Notes under the pieces: model-generated
Told to the model about the DNA's origin: nothing
Database searches by the model: none
What the model saw: only the letters and a program-made list of their open reading frames with translations
Part shown: in pieces, positions 55,476 to 63,231 of the stretch
How positions within the stretch are numbered: the first letter of the stretch is position 1
Layout: the number at the start of each line of letters is the position of its first letter
Assembly (NCBI RefSeq): GCF_012932495.1
Contig: NZ_JABCNG010000001.1
Location: 310,001 to 374,000, forward strand
Direction: 5' to 3'
Origin: Novosphingobium sp. SG919
GTDB taxonomy: Bacteria; Pseudomonadota; Alphaproteobacteria; Sphingomonadales; Sphingomonadaceae
Length of the DNA stretch: 64,000 bases
Translations under genes and position numbers: made by a program

Positions 55476-57565
55476 GCCGATGGCTCCACCACGGGGATAA
55501 AGGTTCCTGGGGCCGGCAGGGCCGGGCCTGGGCTGTTGGGGAAAAGATTGCGGCGCAACGCGATCAGCGCGGCGATGGCGTGGGGCGCATCGGGCGCGTC
55601 GGGGTGGCCGAACGGCAAGGGCGGCGGAGTGACGGCCGCGTTATCCTTGAGGATCAGGCGCAGGGCGCGATCGATGCGGTGCTGCAGGCGGGCGTCGGGC
55701 GGCGGTGTTCCATCGGGCCGCCACGCGCGGAAGTAACGCGCCGCTTCGCGCAGCAGGCTGGATAGCGCGCGTTGCTGGTGGAGCGGTGCGGCCGCGCGGG
55801 CGTGCTGGATCGCCACCAGGTTGATCGCCAGGCGCACTTCGCGCAAGGCGGCCTGCGCAGCCAGCGCACCGGTGGTATCGGCGCCCAACCGCTGGGTGAG
55901 CAGCGCCGTCTGGTCGATCACGCGGGCGAGCGCCAGGCCTGGATCGGGCGGGCTGCCCGTGGTGGACAGGCGCACCAGATCGCGCTGCAGCGCGCGCAGC
56001 AGCCGCGCGATCGCCACGTCGGTGCCCAGGTTGCGCAAGCCGGCGGTGAACCCGGCGGCCAGCACCACGGCCAGGACCTGGCCGATGTTGCTGTTCACGA
56101 ACCGCTCGAAATCGGGGTGGAAACTTTCCTGGATGGCCAGCGCGCTGCAAAAGCCCATGGCCATGGCGGTGGCCTGGCCGCCCAGGCGCGGATGGGGAAT
56201 GAATGCGGCAATCAGCAGCAGCGGCGGCGCCATGACCAGCGCCATCGCGGCAAAATCGCTGACATAGGGCAGCACGCCGAACAGATAGATGCCCGCGAGC
56301 GGCACCCCCGCACAGATCGCCACGCCAAAGCGCAGGATCACCGGGATCGGATTGTCCATCGCGGCAAACAGGCAGCAGAACACCGCTGTCATCGCCGCCG
56401 CGCCGGCGCCATCGGCCCAGCCGGAATAGATCCACAGCGCGCAGCAGGCAATCACCGCCACGGTGGCGGCAAGGCCGGCCATCAGCGCATGGCCCAGATC
56501 CTGGTGCAGGCGCAGCGCGGCGCGCGGGCTGCGCAACGAGGCCGGCAGCGGCAGGTGCGGATCGCGCAAGTGATCGAGTGCCTGGCGGCAATCGGCCAGC
56601 AGCGTGACCACTTGCGCCAGACGCACGCGATAGCTGGTGGCGAGCAGATCGTGCCACACGGCGGGGCGCACGCTTTCGGGCACGGCAATCGCGGGGCGAT
56701 CTTGCGCGGGGCAGCCAGCCGCGATCCATGCGCGGGTGGCGGTCTGCGCGGCGGCCAGATCGGGATCGAGGCAGGGTTCGCCATCATGATCTTCGGTGGC
56801 GATGGCGCTGCGACGATCGGCCAGGCCCGAAAGCAGCGGCAGCAACAGGATCATGCGTTCGAGCAGCGCGCGCAGGGTGCCGGTCGCCTCGCGCCAGTGC
56901 GAGGTATCATAGGGCACGTGAATGGCCATCAGCGCGCAATCGACCACGTCGACCGCCAATTGCTGCTGCTCGCGCACGGATTGGCGCGGGGGGCCGCTTT
57001 CGCGCACGCAATCGGCCAGCCAGGCTTGCGCATCGCCCAGCCAGCGTTCCAGGCGCGCACCCAGCGGCACGGCCACCGATTGCGGCAGGAACAGGCTGTG
57101 GGTAAGCGTGGCGGCCACGATGCCCAGGGTGATTTCGGTGACGCGGGCAACACCGGTGTCGAACACGGCTTCGGGATGATTGACCGAAGGAAACGCGATG
57201 ATCGCCGCGGTATAGCCCGCCAGCATCAGGGTGTAGGACCGCGCCGAGCGATCGAGCAGCGAGACGGTGAGGCACGCGCCCACCCACAGCGCCAGGACGC
57301 TGGAAAGCACCATCGGCGTATCGACCAGCACCGGCACCACCGCCACGGCAAAGACCGCGCCCAGGAACGTGCCGATCACGCGGTAGATCGCCTTGGAGCG
57401 GGTGGCCCCGGCGAGCGGGTTGGAGACGATGAACGCGGTGGTCATCGCCCAGAACGGCATGGGCAGCCCGACCCACAGCCCGATCCACAGGGCAAGGAAC
57501 CCGGCCGATACGGTTTTCACCGAGAACAGCATCGGCGCGAGCCAGCGTGTGGGAACGAGGGACAT
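55472..57565 (-). CDS. FUSC-family inner-membrane efflux protein (AaeB-like)
   Basis: A 697-residue protein with two clusters of membrane helices: N-terminal (FLALWIGLWVGLPMPFWAMT through about 165) and central (about 350-510, with VAVIACCALWIYSGWADGAG), separated by soluble domains. PFWAMTTAFIVSNPLAGATRSKAIYR is the classical AaeB/FUSC start region. AaeB exports hydroxylated aromatic carboxylic acids; substrates here are inferred. The start at 57565 is chosen because the conserved N-terminus begins there, 19 bp after the DJ-1 gene stop. Confidence 0.92.
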   Translation of the reverse strand: MSLVPTRWLAPMLFSVKTVSAGFLALWIGLWVGLPMPFWAMTTAFIVSNPLAGATRSKAIYRVIGTFLGAVFAVAVVPVLVDTPMVLSSVLALWVGACLTVSLLDRSARSYTLMLAGYTAAIIAFPSVNHPEAVFDTGVARVTEITLGIVAATLTHSLFLPQSVAVPLGARLERWLGDAQAWLADCVRESGPPRQSVREQQQLAVDVVDCALMAIHVPYDTSHWREATGTLRALLERMILLLPLLSGLADRRSAIATEDHDGEPCLDPDLAAAQTATRAWIAAGCPAQDRPAIAVPESVRPAVWHDLLATSYRVRLAQVVTLLADCRQALDHLRDPHLPLPASLRSPRAALRLHQDLGHALMAGLAATVAVIACCALWIYSGWADGAGAAAMTAVFCCLFAAMDNPIPVILRFGVAICAGVPLAGIYLFGVLPYVSDFAAMALVMAPPLLLIAAFIPHPRLGGQATAMAMGFCSALAIQESFHPDFERFVNSNIGQVLAVVLAAGFTAGLRNLGTDVAIARLLRALQRDLVRLSTTGSPPDPGLALARVIDQTALLTQRLGADTTGALAAQAALREVRLAINLVAIQHARAAAPLHQQRALSSLLREAARYFRAWRPDGTPPPDARLQHRIDRALRLILKDNAAVTPPPLPFGHPDAPDAPHAIAALIALRRNLFPNSPGPALPAPGTFIPVVEPSA

Positions 57566-57584
57566 GGGATCGGGCTGCTTTCGT

Positions 57585-58268
57585 TCAGGCCGCTTGCAAC
57601 TGGCGCAGCAGGATGCGCGCCACCGCTTCGGAACTGGCCGGGTTCTGCCCGGTGACGAGGTTGCCGTCTTCGAGGGTGAACACGCCCCAGTCCGGCCCCT
57701 TGCGATAATCGCCGCCCTGGGCCTTGAACTCATCCTCGATCAGGAACGGCACCACATCGGTGAGGCCGACAGCGTCTTCCTCGCTGTTGGAAAAGCCGGT
57801 GACCGGGCGCCCGGCGACGATCGGGCGGCCATCGGCGCGCTTGACATGGCGCAGCACGCCCGGGGCGTGGCACACCAGGCCAAGCGGCTTGCCGGCGCGA
57901 TCGAATGCTTCGATCAGGTCGATCGATACCGCGCTTTCGGCCAGATCCCACAGCGGGCCATGGCCGCCGGGATAGAACACGGCATCGAAATCGGCGGGAT
58001 CGACATCGGCCAGCGGCCGGGTGTGGGCAAGCGCGGCCTGTGCGGCCGGATCGGCGCGGAAGCGGGCGGTGGCTTGGGTCTGCGCATCGGGTTCGTCGCT
58101 GCGCGGATCGAGCGGCGGCTGGCCGCCGGCGGGCGAGGCAAGGACGAGTTGCGCGCCCGCGTCGCGGAAGACGTAATAGGGCGCGGCGAATTCCTCCAGC
58201 CAGAAGCCGGTCTTGTGCCCGGTGCTGCCAAGATCGCTATGCGAGGTGAGGACCATAAGAATCTTCAT
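57585..58268 (-). CDS. DJ-1/PfpI-family (class I glutamine amidotransferase-like) protein
   Basis: A 227-residue protein of the Hsp31/GATase1-like DJ-1 group. KILMVLTSHSDLGSTGHKTG opens the fold, with the conserved Glu in GFWLEEFAAPYYVF, and the nucleophile Cys is in LGLVCHAPGVL with His next to it. FYPGGHGPLWDL and GFSNSEEDAVGLTDVVPFLIED are family hallmarks. Related proteins act as glyoxalases or protein deglycases against reactive carbonyls. The ATG at 58268 is preferred over one 39 bp upstream. It lies between Ohr and the efflux genes, which suggests a role in electrophile stress. Confidence 0.9.
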   Translation of the reverse strand: MKILMVLTSHSDLGSTGHKTGFWLEEFAAPYYVFRDAGAQLVLASPAGGQPPLDPRSDEPDAQTQATARFRADPAAQAALAHTRPLADVDPADFDAVFYPGGHGPLWDLAESAVSIDLIEAFDRAGKPLGLVCHAPGVLRHVKRADGRPIVAGRPVTGFSNSEEDAVGLTDVVPFLIEDEFKAQGGDYRKGPDWGVFTLEDGNLVTGQNPASSEAVARILLRQLQAA

Positions 58269-58303
58269 GGACGTGCTCCGGATCGGCCGATCGGCGAATG
58301 CGA

Positions 58304-58726
58304 TCATGCCAAGGAAAGGTGAACAGGGACATTGCCCGCGATCGCCCGGCTATAAGGGCAGGCGCCGTGGGCGGCCTCCATCAACGCCTGGGCGCGATTT
58401 GGATCCATGCCCGGCAAGGAGACCAAAAGCGTGATCGCCAGGCCGAAACCCCCTTCGGGGCGGGGGCCAAGCCCGACCGTGGCCGTGACGCGGGCATCGC
58501 TCGGTGGCAGCGCATGTCCCTGGTTCTTAAGCGTTTTCATCGTGCTGAGAAAACACGCGGCATAGCCTGTGGCAAAGAGCTGTTCGGGATTGTTGCCGTG
58601 GCCCCGCCCGCCCAGTTCGGCCGGCAGATCGAGCCAGACATGCAGCGATCCGTCGCTGGTCGAAGCCTGGCCTTCGCGCCCGCCGGTGGCGGTGGCACTG
58701 GCCTGGTAAAGGCAATCGGTGAGCAT
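58304..58726 (-). CDS. ohr: OsmC/Ohr-family organic hydroperoxide reductase
   Basis: A 140-residue thiol peroxidase that reduces organic hydroperoxides. Both reactive cysteines are visible: ATGYAACFLSTM and AAHGACPYSRAIAGN, the latter matching the Ohr C-terminal motif. The N-terminal LYQASATATGGREG also fits Ohr. The ATG at 58726 has AGGAA about 8 nt upstream. First gene of the six-gene minus-strand operon and divergent from the LysR gene. Confidence 0.92.
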   Translation of the reverse strand: MLTDCLYQASATATGGREGQASTSDGSLHVWLDLPAELGGRGHGNNPEQLFATGYAACFLSTMKTLKNQGHALPPSDARVTATVGLGPRPEGGFGLAITLLVSLPGMDPNRAQALMEAAHGACPYSRAIAGNVPVHLSLA

Positions 58727-58825
58727 GGGCGGGTTCCTGAAAGGCTTGGCGGAGGGCATCGGGCGTGGCCAGAGGGCATCTAGGCGCACGGTCCGGGCCG
58801 CGCCAACAAGCGGTGTGGCCAACAG

Positions 58826-58843
58826 CCATAAATTTGCTTATGG
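58826..58843. promoter_or_regulatory. Inverted repeat in the ohr-lysR divergent region
   Basis: CCATAA-ATTTGC-TTATGG has perfect 6-bp arms around a 6-bp spacer. It lies 8 bp before the LysR start and 99 bp upstream of ohr. LysR regulators commonly bind such dyads (T-N11-A type) between themselves and their divergent target, so this is a likely autoregulatory site. Confidence 0.45.
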
Positions 58844-58851
58844 ATGGCGCC

Positions 58852-59754
58852 ATGTCGCTCAACCGCCTGCGCGCCTTTGTCGAAGTCTATCGCCAGCGAT
58901 CGTTCACCACGGCGGCGCGCAACCTGGGGCTGACCCAGCCGGCCATTTCCCAGCAGATCGCCAGCCTGGAGGAGACTATCGGCCGCCCCTTGTTCGAGCG
59001 GCACGGACGCGGCGTGGTGCCCACCGGCACGGCGGACGAACTGGCATCCGATATCGGCGACCGGCTGGACCAGGCCGAAGCCGCATTGGCGCAGGCGCGC
59101 GCGCGTTCGGCGCACCTGGCCGGATCGATCCAGATCGTGGGGCATCCCGATTTCCTCTCGGAAGTGGTGGCGCCGCAATTGGGCGCCCTCCTGGAAAGCG
59201 GTATTCGCGTGCGCCTGCACGGTGGCACGCGGGGCGAGATCGAGCGGATGCTGATCCATGGCGAGGCAGACCTTGGTGTTTCGGGCTTTCCCGCCGCGGA
59301 CCGGCGCCTGCGCGGCGAACACTTGCGCGACGAGGCGACCCGCGCCGTGGCAGCGCCTGCCGTGGTGGAGCGCCTGCGCACCGCGATTGCGGCGGGCAGC
59401 GACCTGGCGACTTTCCTGGCAGGGCTGCCGCTGCTCTCGTACGGGCTCGATTATCCGTTGATCGACAACTGGTTGCGGCACAATGGCCTCAATCCCGAAC
59501 TCACCACGCCGGCGATGGTGGGCCTTGATGTGCGCAGCTTGCGCGGGCTGTTGAGCGGCGGGCATGGGTGGACGGTCTTGCCCGAATACCTGTGCCGCGA
59601 TCATCTCGATGCCGGGGACCTGATGGAAATTCCCGGCACGGCGGCCGAGCAGGACCATCTGAGCTATCACCTGCTGTGGTCGCCCGCCGCGCTGCGCCAG
59701 CCGCGCGTGGCCCATGTGCGCCACGCCCTGATCTGGCGGCTGTACCAGCGATAA
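58852..59754 (+). CDS. LysR-family transcriptional regulator
   Basis: A 300-residue regulator: an N-terminal winged helix-turn-helix with LRAFVEVYRQRSFTTAARNL and the recognition-helix region TQPAISQQIASLEETIGRPLFER, then a periplasmic-binding-protein-like effector domain (IQIVGHPDFLSEVVAPQLGA onward). The start at 58852 gives the canonical MSLNRLRAFV; an in-frame ATG at 58840 is possible. It is divergent from ohr-DJ-1-FUSC-DUF1656-HlyD-NodT, as AaeR is from aaeXAB, so it probably controls that operon in response to an aromatic acid or oxidant. Confidence 0.92.
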   Translation: MSLNRLRAFVEVYRQRSFTTAARNLGLTQPAISQQIASLEETIGRPLFERHGRGVVPTGTADELASDIGDRLDQAEAALAQARARSAHLAGSIQIVGHPDFLSEVVAPQLGALLESGIRVRLHGGTRGEIERMLIHGEADLGVSGFPAADRRLRGEHLRDEATRAVAAPAVVERLRTAIAAGSDLATFLAGLPLLSYGLDYPLIDNWLRHNGLNPELTTPAMVGLDVRSLRGLLSGGHGWTVLPEYLCRDHLDAGDLMEIPGTAAEQDHLSYHLLWSPAALRQPRVAHVRHALIWRLYQR

Positions 59755-59789
59755 GTGGCTTGCCTTGGCCGATGAATACGTCATGATAC

Positions 59790-59799
59790 TGCGATCACA
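59790..59799. promoter_or_regulatory. TG(C/T)GATCACA candidate operator, acetylpolyamine operon
   Basis: TGCGATCACA, 21 bp before the amidohydrolase start. The 11-mer CTGCGATCACA is identical to that upstream of the pot operon, 15.7 kb away. Position suggests repression of the downstream operon. Confidence 0.55.
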
Positions 59800-59820
59800 G
59801 GATTGCAGCCGGGGGGCATC

Positions 59821-60852
59821 ATGTTGACGATCCACAGCGACGCGCATCGCCTGCACCATGGCGCGGGCGAATTCTATCGTGGGCGGATCGTGCCGTGCTT
59901 TGAAATGCCGGCGCGGGTGGAGCAGATCCTGGCCAGCGTGACCGCCCGCGCCCTGGGCCGGGTGGTGGCGCCCACGCCGCATGGCCGTGGCCCGCTGGAA
60001 AGGGTTCATGCCCCCGATTACCTCGATTTCCTTGCCAGTGCGTGGGATGAATGGAGCGCGCTGGGCGAAACCGGCGATGCGCTGCCCTATGCCTGGCCGG
60101 CGCGCGACCTGCGCCAGGACCGCCCCCCGGCGCATATCGATGGCAAGCTGGGGTTCTACAGCATCGATGCCGCAGTGCCGATCACCGCGGGCACCTGGGC
60201 CGCCGTGCAGGCCAGCGCCGATTGCGCGCTGACCGGGGCGAGCGCGGTGCTGGGCGGGCAGCGCGCCGCCTTTGCCTTGTGCCGGCCGCCGGGCCATCAC
60301 GCGGGGCCGCGGGCGATGGGCGGCTTTTGCTATCTCAACAACGCCGCCATTGCCGCGCAGGCGATGCGTGACGCCGGGGTGGGGAAAGTGGCGGTGCTCG
60401 ACGTGGACTATCACCACGGCAATGGCACGCAGGCGATCTTCTATGACCGGGCCGACGTGTTCTTTGCCTCCATCCATGGCGATCCGGCGGTGGAATATCC
60501 GTTCTTTGCCGGCTTTGCCGACGAGACCGGCAGCGGCGACGGGCTGGGCTGCAACCTGAACCTGCCGCTGCCATGGGGCACGCGGGCCGATGCCTGGCTG
60601 GCCGCGCTGAATACCGCCTGCGCCGCGATTGCCGCCTTTGGCGCGCAGGCGCTGGTCGTCTCGCTGGGCGTGGACACGTTCGAGGAAGATCCGATCAGTC
60701 ATTTCAAGCTGGCCAGCCCCGATTTCACCCGCATCGGCGCGCGCGTGGCGGGGCTGGGCCTGCCCACGCTGTTCGTGATGGAAGGCGGCTATGCCGTGGG
60801 GGACATCGGCACCAACGTGGCCAACGTGCTGGAAGGGTTTGCGCGTGGTTGA
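59821..60852 (+). CDS. aphA: Acetylpolyamine amidohydrolase (class II histone deacetylase-like)
   Basis: A 343-residue zinc hydrolase expected to deacetylate acetylputrescine, acetylcadaverine or acetylspermidine in the cytoplasm. It follows Mycoplana ramosa APAH closely, including FEMPARVEQIL and SLGVDTFEEDPISHFKL. The active site is complete: His159-His160 in PPGHHAG, zinc ligands Asp196 and His198 in DVDYHHGNGTQ, Asp285 in GVDTF, and Tyr324 in EGGYAVG, in the same order and spacing as the characterised enzyme. GGGGGG precedes the ATG. It is followed by a permease gene with an 8-nt overlap. The symbol is by analogy. Confidence 0.93.
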   Translation: MLTIHSDAHRLHHGAGEFYRGRIVPCFEMPARVEQILASVTARALGRVVAPTPHGRGPLERVHAPDYLDFLASAWDEWSALGETGDALPYAWPARDLRQDRPPAHIDGKLGFYSIDAAVPITAGTWAAVQASADCALTGASAVLGGQRAAFALCRPPGHHAGPRAMGGFCYLNNAAIAAQAMRDAGVGKVAVLDVDYHHGNGTQAIFYDRADVFFASIHGDPAVEYPFFAGFADETGSGDGLGCNLNLPLPWGTRADAWLAALNTACAAIAAFGAQALVVSLGVDTFEEDPISHFKLASPDFTRIGARVAGLGLPTLFVMEGGYAVGDIGTNVANVLEGFARG

Positions 60853-62179
60853 GGCGCGCGGGGGTAGGGCCGGTGCGTTGCATGGGCACTTGGGGTTCTG
60901 GCACCTGGTCGGCTATGGCCTGGCGCTGATCGCGCCGACGGCGCCGCTCAACACGCTGGGCGTGGTCTGGGGCAAGGCGCATGGGCTGATCGCGCTGTCC
61001 TATATCCTGGGCGGGCTGTGCATGGCGTTTACCGCGGCCAGCTATGCCGTGATGGTGCGCGAGGTGCGCAGCGCCGGATCGCTCTATGGCTTTGCCCGCG
61101 CGGCGATGGGGCCGTTTGCCGGGTTCATGGGCGGGTGGATGATCCTGCTCGATTACCTGATGATCCCCTCGCTGGTCTATGTGATCATGGCCGTGGCGCT
61201 GGGCCAGTTGATGCCGCAGGTGGACCGCGCGGTGTGGGTGGTGGCGCTGTTGGGCTTTACCACGGCGGTCAACTGGTTCGGGATCAAATCGACCAGTGCG
61301 TTCAACGCGGTGAGCGTGGTGGCGCAGATCGTGGTGATGGCCGTGATGGTGGCGGCCGCGATCGCGTTTATGGGCTGGGCCCGTGCGTTTTCCCCCGCGC
61401 CGGTCTGGGCCGATCCGCTGCCCTGGCACGGGGTGCTGGCGGGCACGTCGGTCTGCGTGCTCAGCTTCCTGGGGTTCGATGCCGTTTCCACCCTGGCCGA
61501 GGATACCGCTGATCGCAGCGGCCGCACGCTGGGCCGGGCGATCCTGGCGGTGCTGGCGCTGGCCACGGTGTTCTTCGGGCTGTCCACCTGGGTGCTGGGC
61601 AATGCCATGGTGGGCCAGCGCTTTACCAGCCTGGACGGGGCGCATTACGATATCGCCGCGCTGATCCTGGGCGGCTGGGCGCGCGCCGGCCTTGCCTGGT
61701 TCACCGCGCTGGTGGTGGGCTTTACCAATGCCCTGCCGATGCAAGTGGGGGTGGCGCGCGTGCTCTATGCCATGGGCCGCGACGGGCAGGTGCCGGCGGT
61801 GTTTGCCCGGCTGCATCCGCGCCACAACACGCCGTGGGTGGCAATGCTGGCCACCACGGCGCTGTCGCTGGTGGTGGCGCTGGCCTTTCGCGATGCGCTG
61901 GATTTCCTGGCCACGCTGGTCAATTTTGGCGCGTTGACCGGGTTTGCCCTGCTGCACGTGTGCGTGTTCGTGCATTTCCGCCGCCATGCCCGGCGCAACC
62001 TGGCCTTGCACGTTGCTTCGCCCATGGTGGGCCTGGCGGTGATTGCGGTGATCCTTACCGGGATGGGCGCCTGGGCGCTCATGCTGGGGACGGGGTGGTT
62101 GGTGCTGGGGCTGGGCTGGTGGTGGGGGGCAGCGCGCCATGCGCCGCCCCCGGCAGACGATCTGGCCTATTCGGTATAA
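60845..62179 (+). CDS. APC-superfamily amino acid/polyamine permease
   Basis: About 444 residues with roughly twelve hydrophobic segments. The N-terminal region (GLALIAPTAPLNTLGVVWGKA, LCMAFTAASYAVMVREVRSAGSLYGFA split over helices 1-3) and FDAVSTLAEDTADRSGRTLGRAI are typical of APC transporters such as PuuP/YjeH-type. The GTG start at 60845 has GGAAGGG at good spacing and overlaps the amidohydrolase stop. Co-transcription suggests import of acetylated polyamines or putrescine, but amino acids are possible. Its 3' end overlaps the convergent phosphatase gene by 13 bp. Confidence 0.87.
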   Translation: MVEARGGRAGALHGHLGFWHLVGYGLALIAPTAPLNTLGVVWGKAHGLIALSYILGGLCMAFTAASYAVMVREVRSAGSLYGFARAAMGPFAGFMGGWMILLDYLMIPSLVYVIMAVALGQLMPQVDRAVWVVALLGFTTAVNWFGIKSTSAFNAVSVVAQIVVMAVMVAAAIAFMGWARAFSPAPVWADPLPWHGVLAGTSVCVLSFLGFDAVSTLAEDTADRSGRTLGRAILAVLALATVFFGLSTWVLGNAMVGQRFTSLDGAHYDIAALILGGWARAGLAWFTALVVGFTNALPMQVGVARVLYAMGRDGQVPAVFARLHPRHNTPWVAMLATTALSLVVALAFRDALDFLATLVNFGALTGFALLHVCVFVHFRRHARRNLALHVASPMVGLAVIAVILTGMGAWALMLGTGWLVLGLGWWWGAARHAPPPADDLAYSV

Positions 62180-63231
62180 GTGCGGCGCAGCGCGGCAATA
62201 TCGGCGGGGCTAACGCCCGCCACTTGCGCCAGATAGGCTTCGACCGAGCCATAGCGGCTGTCGATCTCGTCCAGGGCGCTGGCCAGGAACGGGCGGCCAT
62301 CGGGATCGTGCAACGGCTGCGGCCGGGCCATGGCCGGATTGGCCTGGTATCCGGCGAACATCTTCGCCACGGGATCGGTGGCCTTGGCCGCATCGATTTT
62401 CGGCATTTCCCATTCCGGGCGGCGCAGCGCGGTGGAGAGGTCATAATCGCGCAGGATGACATCGCGCGGCGTGCCGAGCGCGGACAGGATCAGCGCGGTC
62501 ATGAACCCGGTGCGATCCTGCCCGGCCGAGCAGTTGTATTCGATCGGGCCGGCATGCACTTTCAATCGGTCGAACACCAGCTTGACCTGCGGCGCCAGCA
62601 ACGTGGGGAAGTTGCGATAGAGCGCGCCCCCGTTGCTGGGCATCTTGCCGCCCTGGGCCCCGGCGAACAGCGCCATCATCGAATAAGCCACGGCATCCTG
62701 GTGCACCTGGCCAGCCAGACGCGTGGGTGCCAGGCGGCGCTCTTCATCGGAACGCAGATCGACCATGCTGGTGAGGCCAAGGCCGCGCACCAGGGCCACG
62801 TCGCGGTCAGACAAGAGCGGGGTGGCGCCCGAGCGATAGAGCAGGCCCCAGCGCACGGTCTTGCCATCGGCGGCGGGATAGCCGCCCAGATCGCGGAAGT
62901 TCGATCCCTGCGCCAGCGGCAGCAGGCGTTCGGCCACCGTCACGACCGTGCCATCGCCGCGATCGCGCAGGCGCAGGTAGGGGCGCGGGCTGGCCGGCGC
63001 CATGAACCCGGCATGGCCGTTGCGCACGCCTGCACGCACCAGCCGCGCCGCCTTGAGCGGGGCATCGGGCCGCGTGGCGAGATAGACATCGACCGGCCCC
63101 TTGGCCTGCCAATCGACCACCAGTGCACCGCCATCCACCCGGCTGACGATGGCATCTTGCACGCGCGCCAGCGCCGGGCTTGCCGTAAGGGCAAGCCCGA
63201 GGCCGAGCGCAAGGAAGCGCCCGGCGCGCAT
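62167..63231 (-). CDS. Exported IphP-type tyrosine-protein phosphatase
   Basis: A 354-residue protein with a Sec signal (LALGLGLALTASPALA), a beta-rich N-terminal domain (about 25-105) and a phosphatase domain opening with GSNFRDLGGYPAADGKTVRWG, the usual start of IphP/Y_phosphatase3 enzymes. The P-loop is NCSAGQDRTG with the nucleophile Cys234; the residue before Cys is Asn233 rather than the usual His. LLYRSGATPLLSDRD and SMVDLRSDEERRLAPTRL are also typical. It starts in the stop of the TonB receptor gene (1-nt overlap). It would act in the periplasm on phosphotyrosine, phosphoinositide or another phosphoester. Confidence 0.88.
   Translation of the reverse strand: MRAGRFLALGLGLALTASPALARVQDAIVSRVDGGALVVDWQAKGPVDVYLATRPDAPLKAARLVRAGVRNGHAGFMAPASPRPYLRLRDRGDGTVVTVAERLLPLAQGSNFRDLGGYPAADGKTVRWGLLYRSGATPLLSDRDVALVRGLGLTSMVDLRSDEERRLAPTRLAGQVHQDAVAYSMMALFAGAQGGKMPSNGGALYRNFPTLLAPQVKLVFDRLKVHAGPIEYNCSAGQDRTGFMTALILSALGTPRDVILRDYDLSTALRRPEWEMPKIDAAKATDPVAKMFAGYQANPAMARPQPLHDPDGRPFLASALDEIDSRYGSVEAYLAQVAGVSPADIAALRRTYTE

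Noticed and set aside
55772..57655. 627-codon plus-strand frame opposite the FUSC gene
   Set aside because: Antisense shadow, rich in His/Arg/Gln with no domains.
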